A stretch of DNA of 64,000 nt, taken from NCBI RefSeq assembly GCF_016741815.1, contig NZ_JAERRJ010000007.1, positions 1-64,000 on the forward strand, read 5' to 3'. How positions within the stretch are numbered: the first letter of the stretch is position 1; each line of letters begins with the position of its first letter. Source of the DNA: Nocardia acididurans. Its GTDB lineage: Bacteria; Actinomycetota; Actinomycetes; Mycobacteriales; Mycobacteriaceae. The translations under genes were made by a program, and so were the position numbers. Below, piece by piece: positions 23,053 to 33,519 of this stretch. A model generated the notes under the pieces. It ran no database searches, was not told the origin of the DNA, and worked only from the letters and a program-made list of their open reading frames with translations.

Positions 23053-24042
23053 GTGACACCAGGACCCGAACCCGCTCCGGAGTCCCCCGACCGGGCAGCC
23101 GCGACCACCGCGGCGGCACACCCCGGTGATCCCTTCGCCCATCCGGCGCTGTTCTATCGCGACAGCGACGAATACCTGACCACCACACTCGATTTCATTC
23201 GCGCGGGCCTCGACGGCGGGGAACCCGTCGCGGTCTCGGTGCCGACCGGCAATCTGGCCCTGCTGCGCGCCGAACTCGGCCCCGACGCCGACGCGGTGCG
23301 ACTGCTGGACATGACGGTGGCCGGTCGCAATCCCGGCCGGATCATCCCGGGCGTGTTGCGCGCCTTCGCCGACGCCCACCCCGCCGACCGGGTGCGCATC
23401 GTCGGCGAACCGATCTGGCCCGGCCGCTCCGCCCTCGAGTATCCCGCCTGTGTCCTGCACGAAGCGCTGGTCAACTCGGCCTTCGCCGGTCGGGCCGTCA
23501 CCATCCTGTGCGCCTACGACACCTCGGCGCTGACACCGGAGATCCTGGCCGACGCACACGCGACCCACCCCACGCTGATCGACGGCGGCGGGGAAAGCGC
23601 CAGCACCGCATACGATCCCGGGGCGATGGTGGCCGCCTACAATCGCCCGCCGCCCGCACCGCCCGCCACCGCGACGGTGCTCGCCTTCGACGCGGCCGCG
23701 CTCACCGCGGTCCGGCACCGGGCCGTGGAGGTCGCACGGGACGCGGGCATGACCGGCGACCGGCTGATCGACCTGGAACTGGTGGTCGCCGAGACGACCA
23801 CCAACTCGGTGGTCCACGGCGGCGGACAGGGCACTCTCGCACTGTGGGCCGAGGACGCGCAGTTCTGCTGTCAGATCAGCGATGCGGGCCATATCGCCGA
23901 CCCACTGGCCGGGCGGCTGCCCGCCGCGCCGCGCACTGCCGGCGGGCGCGGCCTGCTGATCGTCAACGAACTCGCCGATCTGGTGCGGCGCTATACCGGC
24001 GCCGACGGGACCACCCTGCACATTCGGCTCCCGCTGGCGTAG
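23053..24042 (+). CDS. MEDS-domain sensor with RsbW-like ATPase domain
   Basis: A protein of 329 aa from GTG 23053, with GAGGAAG upstream; ATG 23005 is an alternative. Residues 30-200 form a MEDS (DcmR-like sensory) domain: PALFYRDSDEYLTTTLDFIR, then GEPVAVSVPTGNLALL and a later YDT segment. Residues 220-325 are a HATPase_c_2 domain with an intact N-box (ELVVAETTTNSVVHGG), DAG and GGRGLLIVNELADLV boxes, unlike the two UsfX copies. It could be the active kinase that phosphorylates STAS antagonists here. The proposed input, a small ligand sensed by MEDS, is inference. Confidence 0.8.
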   Translation: MTPGPEPAPESPDRAAATTAAAHPGDPFAHPALFYRDSDEYLTTTLDFIRAGLDGGEPVAVSVPTGNLALLRAELGPDADAVRLLDMTVAGRNPGRIIPGVLRAFADAHPADRVRIVGEPIWPGRSALEYPACVLHEALVNSAFAGRAVTILCAYDTSALTPEILADAHATHPTLIDGGGESASTAYDPGAMVAAYNRPPPAPPATATVLAFDAAALTAVRHRAVEVARDAGMTGDRLIDLELVVAETTTNSVVHGGGQGTLALWAEDAQFCCQISDAGHIADPLAGRLPAAPRTAGGRGLLIVNELADLVRRYTGADGTTLHIRLPLA

Positions 24043-24090
24043 CGGTACGGGCGCGGCGGCGAAGCCGAACCGGCGCACCGTGTTTCGAAT

Positions 24091-24115
24091 GTTTGAATGC
24101 GGGCATCACGGGAAC
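24091..24115 (+). promoter_or_regulatory. SigF/SigB-type promoter upstream of a 52-aa gene
   Basis: GTTT at 24091-24094 and GGGAAC at 24110-24115 have the same 15-base spacer as the other two sites in this region. GGGAAC departs from GGGTA at one base. Transcription would start near 24122, about 40 nt before the small gene. Confidence 0.5.
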
Positions 24116-24162
24116 ACAAGGTCAAGTTCGGCCTCCGGCTCGAAACGCAGGAGATGCTCAGC

Positions 24163-24321
24163 GTGAGAAGCACAGTCCGCACCCGCCGCCGTTCCCGTAC
24201 TCCGAAAACCGCGCGCCCCAAGGTATCCGCCGATGTGGCGTGGCCCGAGCCGAGTCCGTTGTCCGCGTGGTGGGAGCAGGTCATGTTCCCGGACGGCCAC
24301 GAGACCTCGACATCCCGTTAG
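24163..24321 (+). CDS. Small basic protein, 52 aa
   Basis: GTG 24163 follows CAGGAG at suitable spacing. The product begins with a very basic RSTVRTRRRSRTPKTARP segment and ends with a Trp-rich part (WPEPSPLSAWWEQVMFPDG). No known domain or membrane segment is seen. It could bind nucleic acid or a partner protein. The SigF-type promoter at 24091 and its place among sigma-control genes suggest a stress-induced small protein. Other in-frame starts upstream (24097, 24154) exist. Confidence 0.55.
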   Translation: MRSTVRTRRRSRTPKTARPKVSADVAWPEPSPLSAWWEQVMFPDGHETSTSR

Positions 24322-24400
24322 TCCGGCTCGTCCGTAGTAGGGTGGCTTGCCAGTGGGTGCAGCGGCTCCCGCGGTGCTCGGTGTCCGGAGGTTACGAGAA

Positions 24401-24748
24401 GTGAGCAACGAAACGCGAGAGCTGATCGTTCGGACCCGATCGGTCGGCTCCGCGGTGGTGCTGTCGGTTTCCGGTGAGGTCGACATCGTCTCGGCCCCGA
24501 AACTGTCGGCGGGCGTGGCCGAGGCGCTGGCCACCGAATCGACCGTGCTCGTCCTCGATCTCGCCGAGGTCGGCTTCTTCGGTTCGGCGGGGCTGAGTGT
24601 GCTGGTGGAGGCGTCGGAGGCCAGTGCCGGACGGAAGCTGCGCGTGGTCGCCTCCCCGCAGGTCCGCCGGCCCGTCGAACTGACCGGCCTGGACGGGTTG
24701 CTGGATGTGTACGGCACGCTCGACGAGGCCCTCGCCACCGGCGCGTGA
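24401..24748 (+). CDS. STAS-domain anti-sigma factor antagonist
   Basis: A protein of 115 aa from GTG 24401, with GGAGG nine bases upstream. The STAS core is VLSVSGEVDIVSAPKL and LDLAEVGFFGSAGLSVLVEA, with the phosphorylatable Ser in FGSAG. It is a second antagonist next to the sigma gene, 120 nt upstream of it but with a separate promoter in between. It should release the sigma factor by binding one or both UsfX-like proteins. Confidence 0.88.
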   Translation: MSNETRELIVRTRSVGSAVVLSVSGEVDIVSAPKLSAGVAEALATESTVLVLDLAEVGFFGSAGLSVLVEASEASAGRKLRVVASPQVRRPVELTGLDGLLDVYGTLDEALATGA

Positions 24749-24803
24749 GCGACCCCGGCCCAATATTCCTCTCCGCCAATTCGATTCATCTCATCACGAT
24801 CAC

Positions 24804-24828
24804 GTTTGAGTAACCGGCGCACGGGTAG
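24804..24828 (+). promoter_or_regulatory. SigF/SigB-type promoter upstream of the sigma gene
   Basis: GTTT at 24804-24807 and GGGTAG at 24823-24828 are separated by 15 bases. The site is about 40 nt upstream of the sigma factor ATG. It implies that the sigma factor transcribes its own gene. Confidence 0.7.
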
Positions 24829-24868
24829 AACTCCGGCAGTCGAATCCGATCGGGAGTGAGGAAACGTC

Positions 24869-25699
24869 ATGTCCGAGGCGAATACGGTCGCCGGAACCCG
24901 GCAGGGCCGCAAAGCCGCGCACAGCTACGACGCTATCGAGCCGCTGTTCCGCGAACGCGAAGAGCTGCCCGCCGACGATCCGCGGCGCGAGTCGATGCGC
25001 GATCAGATCATCGAGTGCTGTCTACCCCTGGCCGAGCACATCGCCCGCCGGTTCGCCGGCCGCGGCGAGGCGTTCGACGATCTACTCCAGATCGCCAGAA
25101 TGGGATTGGTGCAGGCGGTGGACCGCTTCGACGTCACGCGGGGCGCCACCTTCCTGTCCTTCGCGGTCCCCACCATCATGGGCGAGGTGCGCCGACACTT
25201 CCGCGACCACACCTGGGCGGTGCGGGTGCCGCGGCGCGCCAAGGAACTCCAGCAGCAGCTGGGCCCGGTCACCGAGAAGCTGTCGCAGCGGCTGGGCCGG
25301 ATGCCCACCGCCCGCGAGATCGCCGTGGAACTCGATGTCGATCTGGTCGAGGTCACCCAGGCGATGATCGCCCGCAACGCCTATCAGGCCAGTTCGCTGG
25401 ACTACACCGGCGATGACGGGGAATCCGAGGCAGCGCCGGTCGTGCAGAGCCTCGGCGCGGAGGAGCCCAGCTACCGGCTGCTCGAGGACGCCATGGCCGT
25501 GCGTCCGCTGCTGGCGGCGCTGCCCGCGCGCGAGCGGCAGATCCTGATCTGGCGCTTCTTCGAGAACCGCACGCAGGCGCAGATCGGTGAACGGCTCGGG
25601 GTCTCGCAGATGCAGGTGTCGCGCCTGCTCACCAAGACGCTCACCACACTGCGGGAACAGGCGCTGGCGGAGCCGGCCCCGCAGGCTCGGATCGCCTGA
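24869..25699 (+). CDS. SigF/SigB-type alternative sigma factor
   Basis: A protein of 276 aa with sigma-70 regions. Region 2 is FDDLLQIARMGLVQAVDRFD with the core-binding and -10 helices (FLSFAVPTIMGEVRRHFRDH). Region 3 is LGRMPTAREIAVELDVDLVE, and region 4 is ERQILIWRFFENRTQAQIGE followed by the HTH RLGVSQMQVSRLLTKTL. This is the general stress/SigF class controlled by partner switching. ATG 24869 follows GAGTGAGGAAACGTC. The GTTT-15-GGGTAG promoter upstream fits autoregulation. No anti-sigma gene lies directly in its operon; candidates are 2-3 kb upstream. It converges on the response regulator with only four bases between. Confidence 0.92.
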   Translation: MSEANTVAGTRQGRKAAHSYDAIEPLFREREELPADDPRRESMRDQIIECCLPLAEHIARRFAGRGEAFDDLLQIARMGLVQAVDRFDVTRGATFLSFAVPTIMGEVRRHFRDHTWAVRVPRRAKELQQQLGPVTEKLSQRLGRMPTAREIAVELDVDLVEVTQAMIARNAYQASSLDYTGDDGESEAAPVVQSLGAEEPSYRLLEDAMAVRPLLAALPARERQILIWRFFENRTQAQIGERLGVSQMQVSRLLTKTLTTLREQALAEPAPQARIA

Positions 25700-25703
25700 C
25701 GTC

Positions 25704-26140
25704 TCAGAGCTGGCGCGGCAACCGGACGACCTGGACGAAGAACTCGTCGATCTGCTTGATGACCGAGAGGAACTGGTCCAGGTCCACCGGTTTGGTGACG
25801 TAGGCGTTGGCGTGCAGCTCGTAGCTGCGCAGGATGTCCTCCTCGGCCGCCGAGGTGGTCAGCACCACGACCGGGATCGTCGCCAGTTCCGCATCCGACT
25901 TGACCTGCTCGAGCACCTGGCGGCCATCGTATTTGGGCAGGTTGAGGTCGAGCAGCATGAGGTCGGGGCGGGGCGCGCCACTGTGCGCGCCGCGCCGGTA
26001 GAGGAAGTCCAGCGCCTCCTCGCCGTCGCGCGCCACATGCAGGGTGTTGCCGATCTTGTTGTGTTCGAAGGCCTCCCGCGTGATGAGCTCGTCACCCGCG
26101 TCGTCCTCGACCAGCAGAATATTGATCGGTTGACCGATGT

Positions 26141-26144
<4 letters not shown>
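25704..26144 (-). CDS. Rcp1-like single-domain response regulator
   Basis: A 146-aa receiver without an output domain. It has the acidic pair in LLVEDDAGD, the phospho-acceptor Asp66 in LLDLNLPKYDG, Thr in VLTTSA, and Lys in YVTKPVD. It resembles the Rcp family that pairs with phytochrome-like kinases. It starts at GTG 26144, overlapping the kinase stop by four bases, so the kinase upstream is the natural partner. Output is probably by protein interaction, perhaps with the phosphatase encoded first in the operon. Confidence 0.9.
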
Positions 26145-27756
<1,612 letters not shown>

Positions 27757-27760
<4 letters not shown>

Positions 27761-28983
27761 CGAAGATCCTCGGATCGGGTGTCGCGGGTCCAGCGCAGGT
27801 ACAGCACGGCGATATCGTCGGCCAGTCCCCCGCGCTGTTCGGCCAGGGCCTCGGCGCGGGCGATGATCTCGTCGAGGAAGTCGGCGGGTTCGCGGGCGGG
27901 CACCTCGCGCGCCAGCGCCAGCAGCCCCGCTTCCCCGAGCCGGTCGTCACCCGCGCCGATATGGCCCTCGTACAGGCCGTCGGTGAACAGCACCAGGCCG
28001 GTGCCGGGCGGCACGGTCAGCTCATGGGTGGGCCACTCCGCTTTTCCCGGAAGGAATCCCAGCGCCGGACCGCCCGGCGCCTCCAGCCACCGCACCTCGG
28101 TCTCCGAGCGCAGCAGCAGGCCCGGATGCCCAGCCCGCTGCACCCGCACCGTGCGGGTGCGCGGCCGCAGCACCAGGGTCGTGACGGTTGCGAAGGTGTG
28201 CCGGCCGGTGCGCTCGGCCAGCAGCACGTCCTCCAGGATGCGTAGTTGCCGCTGACCGGAAATGCCACTGAGAACCAGTGTGCGCCAGGCCAATCGGAGC
28301 GCCACCCCGGTGGCGGCCTCATCGGGGCCGTGCCCGGACACATCGCCGATGACGGCGTGCACGGCCCCGTCGGCATCCTGCACCACATCGTAGAAATCCC
28401 CGCCGAGCAGCGCGTGCGCACGGCCGGGGCGATACCGGGACACCACCTCGACCCCGGGCTCGCCGCGGAACAGCGGGGTCGGCAGCAGTCCCCGTTCCAG
28501 GCGGGCGTTCTCGCGCACCCGCGCCTGCCGCTCGATGGCCACCTGTTCGGCCTGCTTGCGCTGAATGGCGTAGCGCACCGCGCGCCCGAACAGTTCGGGC
28601 TCCACGCGCCCCTTCACCAGGTAGTCCTGCGCACCGGCCGACATGGCGTCCGAGCCCACCTGCTCCTGGTCCAGCCCGGTGAGCACCACCACCGCCACCG
28701 CGTCCTTCACGGCTCGAATCCGCTGCAGCGCCTCCAGCCCCCGGGCGTCGGGCAGATGCAGATCCAGCAGCACACAGTCCGGCGTGTCCGCGGCGAGGTA
28801 CTCACACGCCTGCGCCACCGACCGCACCCACGTCAACTCGGCGTCGGGCGCCGCGTCGGCGACCAACTCCCGCACCAGCAGTGCGTCACCCCGGTCGTCC
28901 TCGACCAGCAGCAACATCGGCCGGCGGGCCCGCCCGGCCGCCACGGTCCCCGTCACATCGGGCGGCCCTGGCCAGAAGTTCAT
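27757..28983 (-). CDS. Receiver-SpoIIE (PP2C) phosphatase, RsbU-like
   Basis: A protein of 408 aa. Residues 22-140 form a receiver (LLLVEDDRGDALLVRELV, Asp74 in LLDLHLPD, Lys in QDYLVKG). After a linker, residues 190-400 are a SpoIIE/PP2C phosphatase with LLGGDFYDVV, VIGDVSGHGPDEA, LVLFTDGLYEG and GLADDIAVLYLR. Phosphorylation of the receiver by the neighbouring kinase probably switches on dephosphorylation of STAS antagonists. ATG 28983 follows GGGAG. It is the first gene of the REC-PP2C, kinase, response-regulator operon. Confidence 0.9.
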
Positions 28984-29161
28984 CGTCGCACTCCCTTGCC
29001 TCGGCCCCGCGCCGAGTGCACCGTTGTCGAAGCGTAGTGGGAGAACCGCGATTCGAACGCCCGGATCGCCTCCGAGGTGGTCGCCCGGCACGGCGTATCG
29101 GTGCGCGAGACGCAGTGCCGCCGCCGATGCCGGGAGCACCGCCGCTCGCCGCCGTACGCCG

Positions 29162-30520
29162 TCAGTCCCGCGCGCGGCCGAGGACGTGCCGCAGCGCGGC
29201 GTCCAGGGTGGGGTGCCGGAAGTGGTGTCGTGCGTCCAGCAGCCGGCCGGGCAGCACCCGCTGACTGGCCAGAGCCAGTTCCCGGACGCCTTCGGAGCCC
29301 AGCAGCAGGCGCGGGCCGAAGGACGGAACCGGAAGTACCGCGGGGCGATTCAGGACATCGGCGAGTACGCGGGTGTATTCGGCATTCGTCATCGGGTTCG
29401 GGGCGACCGCGTTGACCGGGCCCGCGAGCTCGGTATCCCAGAGTGCGCGATGGTAGGTGTCGATCAGGTCGTCGATGCCGATCCAGGACTGCCACTGTCG
29501 TCCGCTGCCGAGTTTGCCGCCGAGCCCGGCGGTGAAGAGCGGGCGCAGCAGGCGCAGGGTGCCGCCGCTGGGTGACTGCACGAGGCCGGTGCGCACCGTG
29601 ACCACGCGGGCGCCCGCGGCCGCGGCGGGTTCGGTGGCGTTCTCCCAGTCGGCCACCACCTCGGCGAGGAAGCCGTCGCCGCGCGCGGAGGTCTCGTCGA
29701 GGAGTTCGTCACCGCGATCCGCGCCGTAGTAGCCGATCGCGGAGGCGCACACCAGGATTCGCGGGGTGCCCGCGTCCTTGGCGATGAGTTCGGCGAGGGC
29801 GCGGGTGGGGCCGATGCGGCTGTCGCGGATCTCGCGCCGGTGCGCGTCGGTGAACCGGCCCGCGATGGAGGCTCCCGCCAGATGGACGACCGCGTCGACC
29901 CCGTCGAGCAGTGCCGGATCGGGATCGTCCGGGGCCCATCGGCGTTCGTCGGCATGCCGCGGCGCATGCCGCACCAACCGGATCACGCGATGGCCGCCCG
30001 TGCTCAGGAAGGCCGACAGTGCGGTGCCCACCAGGCCGGAGGCGCCGGTGATCGCGACGGTCAGCGGGCCGAATCCCTGGGCGGCGGCGGTCCGATGCGC
30101 GCGCAGGTCGTCGGCGAGCTGCCGATGCCGGTAGACGAACATGGGCCGCAGCAGGGCGGCGGGCACCGGGGTGTCGACGCGGTCGATCACCCGGGTGTGC
30201 CCGGCGTCGACGGCCTCGAAATCGTGCAGGTGGTTCCAGCGCATGAGGGTGCGCAAGGGCAGTGACGCCAGCCCGCGGCCGCCGATGTGATCGGCGAAGC
30301 GGCCCGGCGCGTCGTAGCGCTCCGGCTGATGCTCGGCCACCCACCGCAGGCCGCCGGGCAGGCCGAGCACGGCTGTTCCATCGGCCAGTGAGCCGGATTC
30401 GGCTTCGATGCGCACCGGCTGCCAGGGCGGGGCCAGCCGGGGCAGCGCGCCGGGCCGGGAGAACCAGGCGAACACCTCCTCCCGCGGGGCGTCCACGACA
30501 CTCGAGTACTCGAAACTCAT
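29162..30520 (-). CDS. SRPBCC-TIGR01777 family epimerase/oxidoreductase
   Basis: A protein of 452 aa. Residues 1-150 form an SRPBCC domain (SSVVDAPREEVFAWFSRPGA). Residues 152-450 are a TIGR01777 NAD(P)-binding sugar-nucleotide-epimerase-like domain: VAITGASGLVGTALSAFL (Gly motif about 159-165), VVHLAGASIAGRFT, CASAIGYYG and the end GVRELALASQRVLPGRLLDA. This two-domain form is usual in actinobacteria, and its reaction is not established. ATG 30520 overlaps the TetR stop by four bases. It is therefore co-expressed with TetR and diverges from the acyl-CoA dehydrogenase operon. Confidence 0.88.
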   Translation of the reverse strand: MSFEYSSVVDAPREEVFAWFSRPGALPRLAPPWQPVRIEAESGSLADGTAVLGLPGGLRWVAEHQPERYDAPGRFADHIGGRGLASLPLRTLMRWNHLHDFEAVDAGHTRVIDRVDTPVPAALLRPMFVYRHRQLADDLRAHRTAAAQGFGPLTVAITGASGLVGTALSAFLSTGGHRVIRLVRHAPRHADERRWAPDDPDPALLDGVDAVVHLAGASIAGRFTDAHRREIRDSRIGPTRALAELIAKDAGTPRILVCASAIGYYGADRGDELLDETSARGDGFLAEVVADWENATEPAAAAGARVVTVRTGLVQSPSGGTLRLLRPLFTAGLGGKLGSGRQWQSWIGIDDLIDTYHRALWDTELAGPVNAVAPNPMTNAEYTRVLADVLNRPAVLPVPSFGPRLLLGSEGVRELALASQRVLPGRLLDARHHFRHPTLDAALRHVLGRARD

Positions 30521-31188
30521 TGCGCACCACCGTCCGGTTCGAGTGCGATCCCGACTTCGTCGAGTCGCTGGCGCAGCAGCAGCCACGCCTGCGTGGCGAG
30601 CCGTTCGATCAGCTGTTCGCGGGTTTCGCGGGGATGGTCGAGCCACCACTGGATGGACGCGTCGATCAATCCGTGCACGGCGACGATGAATCCGTCGGCG
30701 GCGTCGCGGTGTTCGTAGAAGCCGGGAATGTAACGCTTTCCGGCCGAGGCGATTTCGAAGGCGAAGGCGCTCTCGCTGCCGGGCGGCTGGTCGTCGGTGC
30801 GGGCGTAGCGGCGGCTGACCAGGAACCGGAACAGATTCGGATGTTCGTGCGCCCAGGTGACATGCCGGTAGATGGGCCCGCGAATGGCGTCCATCGGCGT
30901 CTCGTGGGTGCGGATGCCGTCGCGGATGCGCGCCTTGTGTTCCCGGTACAGCGTGAGGGTGACCTCGCGGTCGAGTTCCTCTTTGCTGGCGAAGTGCCGG
31001 TAGATGTGCGCGCGGTTGAGTCCGGCGCGGGTGGCGAAGTCGCCGGTGCTGGCGTCGGGTCCGCACTCCTCGATGGCCGTGATGGCGGCGGTGATGATCT
31101 CGCGGCGTCGTTCTTCCCCGCGATCCCCCCGGCTGGCCGCCGCCCGGCGGGCGTGCAGGCTGTCCACCCTGCCTTCTGTGTGCACCAC
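30517..31188 (-). CDS. TetR-family regulator
   Basis: About 223 aa from GTG 31188; GTG 31167, with AGAAGG upstream, is an alternative. The N-terminal HTH is IITAAITAIEECGPDASTGD, then NRAHIYRHFASKEEL. The C-terminal ligand domain is rich in aromatics (YRHVTWAHEHPNLFRFLVSR, QWWLDHPRE). A pair of 17-bp palindromic sites lies 45-85 bp upstream, between it and the divergent acyl-CoA dehydrogenase gene, so it probably represses both directions. A fatty acid or acyl-CoA is a reasonable ligand guess from the neighbours. Confidence 0.85.
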   Translation of the reverse strand: MVHTEGRVDSLHARRAAASRGDRGEERRREIITAAITAIEECGPDASTGDFATRAGLNRAHIYRHFASKEELDREVTLTLYREHKARIRDGIRTHETPMDAIRGPIYRHVTWAHEHPNLFRFLVSRRYARTDDQPPGSESAFAFEIASAGKRYIPGFYEHRDAADGFIVAVHGLIDASIQWWLDHPRETREQLIERLATQAWLLLRQRLDEVGIALEPDGGAQ

Positions 31189-31232
31189 CGGTCCAGCGTA
31201 TCGGCCCGGGGGCTTGCGCCGGAGCGCGATGC

Positions 31233-31273
31233 GGGTACACCATGTACCCAAGAGTCGGGTACATGGTGTACCC
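31233..31273. promoter_or_regulatory. Double TetR-type operator in divergent promoter
   Basis: GGGTACACCATGTACCC (31233-31249) and its exact reverse complement (31257-31273) are separated by seven bases. Each arm is itself palindromic at its ends (GGGTAC...GTACCC). Two adjacent binding sites 24 bp apart, centre to centre, fit two TetR dimers. The pair ends 20 bp before the acyl-CoA dehydrogenase ATG, so occupation should block that operon. Confidence 0.8.
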
Positions 31274-31293
31274 GATGCTGCGCCGGGAGCACC

Positions 31294-32439
31294 ATGTCGA
31301 CGATCACCCCCAGCTGGCACATCGAGGAGCTCGGCGCCCTGCGCGAGCTCGCCCGTACCTTCTGCGAGAAGGAATTGCAGCCCAACGCCGAGCGTTTCGC
31401 GGCCCAGCACCAGGTGGACCGCGACCTGTGGCACCGGGCCGGTGAACTGGGCCTGCTGTGCATGTCGGTGCCGGAGAACTACGGCGGCGGTGGCGGCACC
31501 TTCGCGCACGAGGCCGTGCTCATCGAGGAGCAGGCCCGGGTCGGCGACTCGTCGTGGGGCGCGAGCCTGCACAGCGGCATCGTCGCCCACTATCTGCTGG
31601 CCTACGGCACCGAGGAGCAGAAGCGGCACTGGCTCCCGAAGATGGCCAGTGGCGAGGTGGTCGGCGCGATCGCCATGACCGAGCCGGGGACCGGTTCGGA
31701 TCTGCAGAACGTCAAGACCAAGGCCATTCGCGAGGGCGACGAGTACGTCGTGAACGGCGCGAAGACGTTCATCACCAACGGGCAGCAGGCCGATCTGATC
31801 ATCGTGGTGGCCAAGACCGATCCCGAGAACCGGGCCGCCGGAATCTCCCTGGTGCTCGTCGAGGCCGACCGCGCGGGGTTCCGGCGCGGCCGCGTCCTGA
31901 ACAAGATCGGGCAGCAGGGCCAGGACACCTCGGAGCTGTTCTTCGACGACGTTCGCGTCCCGGTGTCGAATCTGCTGGGCGCACAGGAGAATCTGGGTTT
32001 CATCCAGCTCATGCAGCAGCTGCCGCAGGAGCGCCTGATCATCGCGGTCGCCGGGGTGGCCGGGATGGAATCGGCGCTGGCGCAGACGATCGCCTACACC
32101 AAGGACCGGCACGCCTTCGGCAAGCCGATCTTCGCCTTCCAGAACACCAAGTTCACCCTCGCCGAGGTGGCCACCGAGACCCGCGTCGCGCGCGTCTTCG
32201 TCGACGACTGCGTCTCACGACATCTGAAGGGCGAGCTGGATATTCCGACCGTGGCCATGGCCAAGTGGTGGGTCAGCGACAAAGCCATGTGGGCCGCCGA
32301 CGAATGCCTGCAGCTGTTCGGCGGCTACGGCTACATGACCGAGTACCCCATCTCGCGCATGTGGACCGACGCCCGCGTCCAGAAGATCTACGCCGGCACC
32401 AACGAAATCATGAAGGAAATCATCGCCCGCTCGCTGTGA
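31294..32439 (+). CDS. Acyl-CoA dehydrogenase
   Basis: A 381-aa flavoenzyme of normal length. It has GLLCMSVPENYGGGGGTFAH, the FAD and substrate segment AIAMTEPGTGSDLQNVKT, LFFDDVRVP, CLQLFGGYGYMTEYPISRMW, and the C-terminal KIYAGTNEIMKEIIARSL. It forms a 2,3-double bond in an acyl-CoA; chain length is not readable. ATG 31294 lies just after the TetR operators, with CGGGAG as ribosome-binding site. It is the first gene of a plus-strand group with the diiron oxygenase (32-nt gap) and MaoC protein (67-nt gap). Confidence 0.9.
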   Translation: MSTITPSWHIEELGALRELARTFCEKELQPNAERFAAQHQVDRDLWHRAGELGLLCMSVPENYGGGGGTFAHEAVLIEEQARVGDSSWGASLHSGIVAHYLLAYGTEEQKRHWLPKMASGEVVGAIAMTEPGTGSDLQNVKTKAIREGDEYVVNGAKTFITNGQQADLIIVVAKTDPENRAAGISLVLVEADRAGFRRGRVLNKIGQQGQDTSELFFDDVRVPVSNLLGAQENLGFIQLMQQLPQERLIIAVAGVAGMESALAQTIAYTKDRHAFGKPIFAFQNTKFTLAEVATETRVARVFVDDCVSRHLKGELDIPTVAMAKWWVSDKAMWAADECLQLFGGYGYMTEYPISRMWTDARVQKIYAGTNEIMKEIIARSL

Positions 32440-32471
32440 GCGCGGCCGGACCTACTTCGAAGGAGACGACA

Positions 32472-33452
32472 ATGACGTTGGCCGAGCCGAGCAGATCGGA
32501 ACTCTCCTACCTCGACACGCTGGCCACCCTGTCCCAGGGCTCGGTCGACGTGAACTTCGATCCCTACCTCGACATCGATTGGGATTCCCCGGAATTCGCC
32601 ATCGACCGGGACGATCCGCGCTGGGTGCTGCCCGCCTACGATCCACTCGGCGCGACCCGCTGGTACCGGGAGCTGCCCCGGCATCGGCAGATCGAGATCG
32701 GCCGCTGGCGGATGGCCTACGCCATCAAGGTCGGTCTCATGTTCGAGTCCATCCTGATCCGCGGCATGATGCAGTACGTCATGAAGCTGCCGAACGGCTC
32801 CCCGGAGTTCCGGTACTGCATGCACGAGATGACCGAGGAATGCAATCACATCCAGATGTTCCAGGAGCTGGTGAACCGCATCGGCGACGATGTGCCGCCG
32901 GGCCGCAAGCATTTCCGGATGCTGTCTCCGCTGATCGGCGTGCTCGGCGGCTACGCGCATCTGATCCTGTTCATCGGCATCCTCGGCGGCGAGGAGCCGA
33001 TCGATCATCTGCAGAAGGAGATCATCCGCAACGGCGCCGACATCCCGCCCGCGGTGCTGCGCTGCATGCAGATCCACATCGCCGAGGAGGCCCGGCACAT
33101 CTCCTTCGCGGGTGAGTTCCTCAAGGATCACCTCGCGCGCACCAATCCGGTGTTCAAGCAGGTGTGCGGGGTGGCCTTCCCCATCGCCATGCGCTGGCTG
33201 GCCGGTGAGATCACCGTTCCGCCACGGTCTTTCGCCCGCGAGTTCGGCATTCCGGACGCGGTCTTCGACGAGGCGTACTGGCAGTCGCCCACCTCGCGCC
33301 GCATCCTGTCCGGCTACTTCGGCGATATGCGCCGGCTGGCGACCGACCTGGGCCTGATGAATCCGGTCACCAGGCGACTGTGGCGGCTGCTGCACATCGA
33401 CGGCGCGCCCTCGCGCTACCGCAGCGAACCCGACCGCACCACCTTTGCCTGA
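32472..33452 (+). CDS. AurF-like diiron oxygenase
   Basis: A protein of 326 aa from ATG 32472, with GAAGGAGACGACA upstream. The spacing of acidic and histidine residues matches the p-aminobenzoate N-oxygenase (AurF) fold: Glu92, Glu123-Cys-Asn-His126, Glu175, then His202, Glu206 and His209 in IHIAEEARHISFA. All seven likely iron ligands are present, so activity is expected. Family members oxidise arylamines or act as desaturase-like oxygenases; next to an acyl-CoA dehydrogenase, lipid or acyl substrates are possible. It is in the same TetR-controlled group as the acyl-CoA dehydrogenase. Confidence 0.85.
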   Translation: MTLAEPSRSELSYLDTLATLSQGSVDVNFDPYLDIDWDSPEFAIDRDDPRWVLPAYDPLGATRWYRELPRHRQIEIGRWRMAYAIKVGLMFESILIRGMMQYVMKLPNGSPEFRYCMHEMTEECNHIQMFQELVNRIGDDVPPGRKHFRMLSPLIGVLGGYAHLILFIGILGGEEPIDHLQKEIIRNGADIPPAVLRCMQIHIAEEARHISFAGEFLKDHLARTNPVFKQVCGVAFPIAMRWLAGEITVPPRSFAREFGIPDAVFDEAYWQSPTSRRILSGYFGDMRRLATDLGLMNPVTRRLWRLLHIDGAPSRYRSEPDRTTFA

Positions 33453-33519
33453 CACCAGTCCGCCGGGCGCTCTGCTACGACTTCGTTGAGACACCGACCT
33501 CAGCAGCGAAGGAGACGCA

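Noticed and set aside
22486..24078. Minus-strand frame extending the second anti-sigma gene to 530 aa
   Set aside because: The extension is antisense to the MEDS-ATPase domains. The family fold, RBS and ATG all place the start at 22911.
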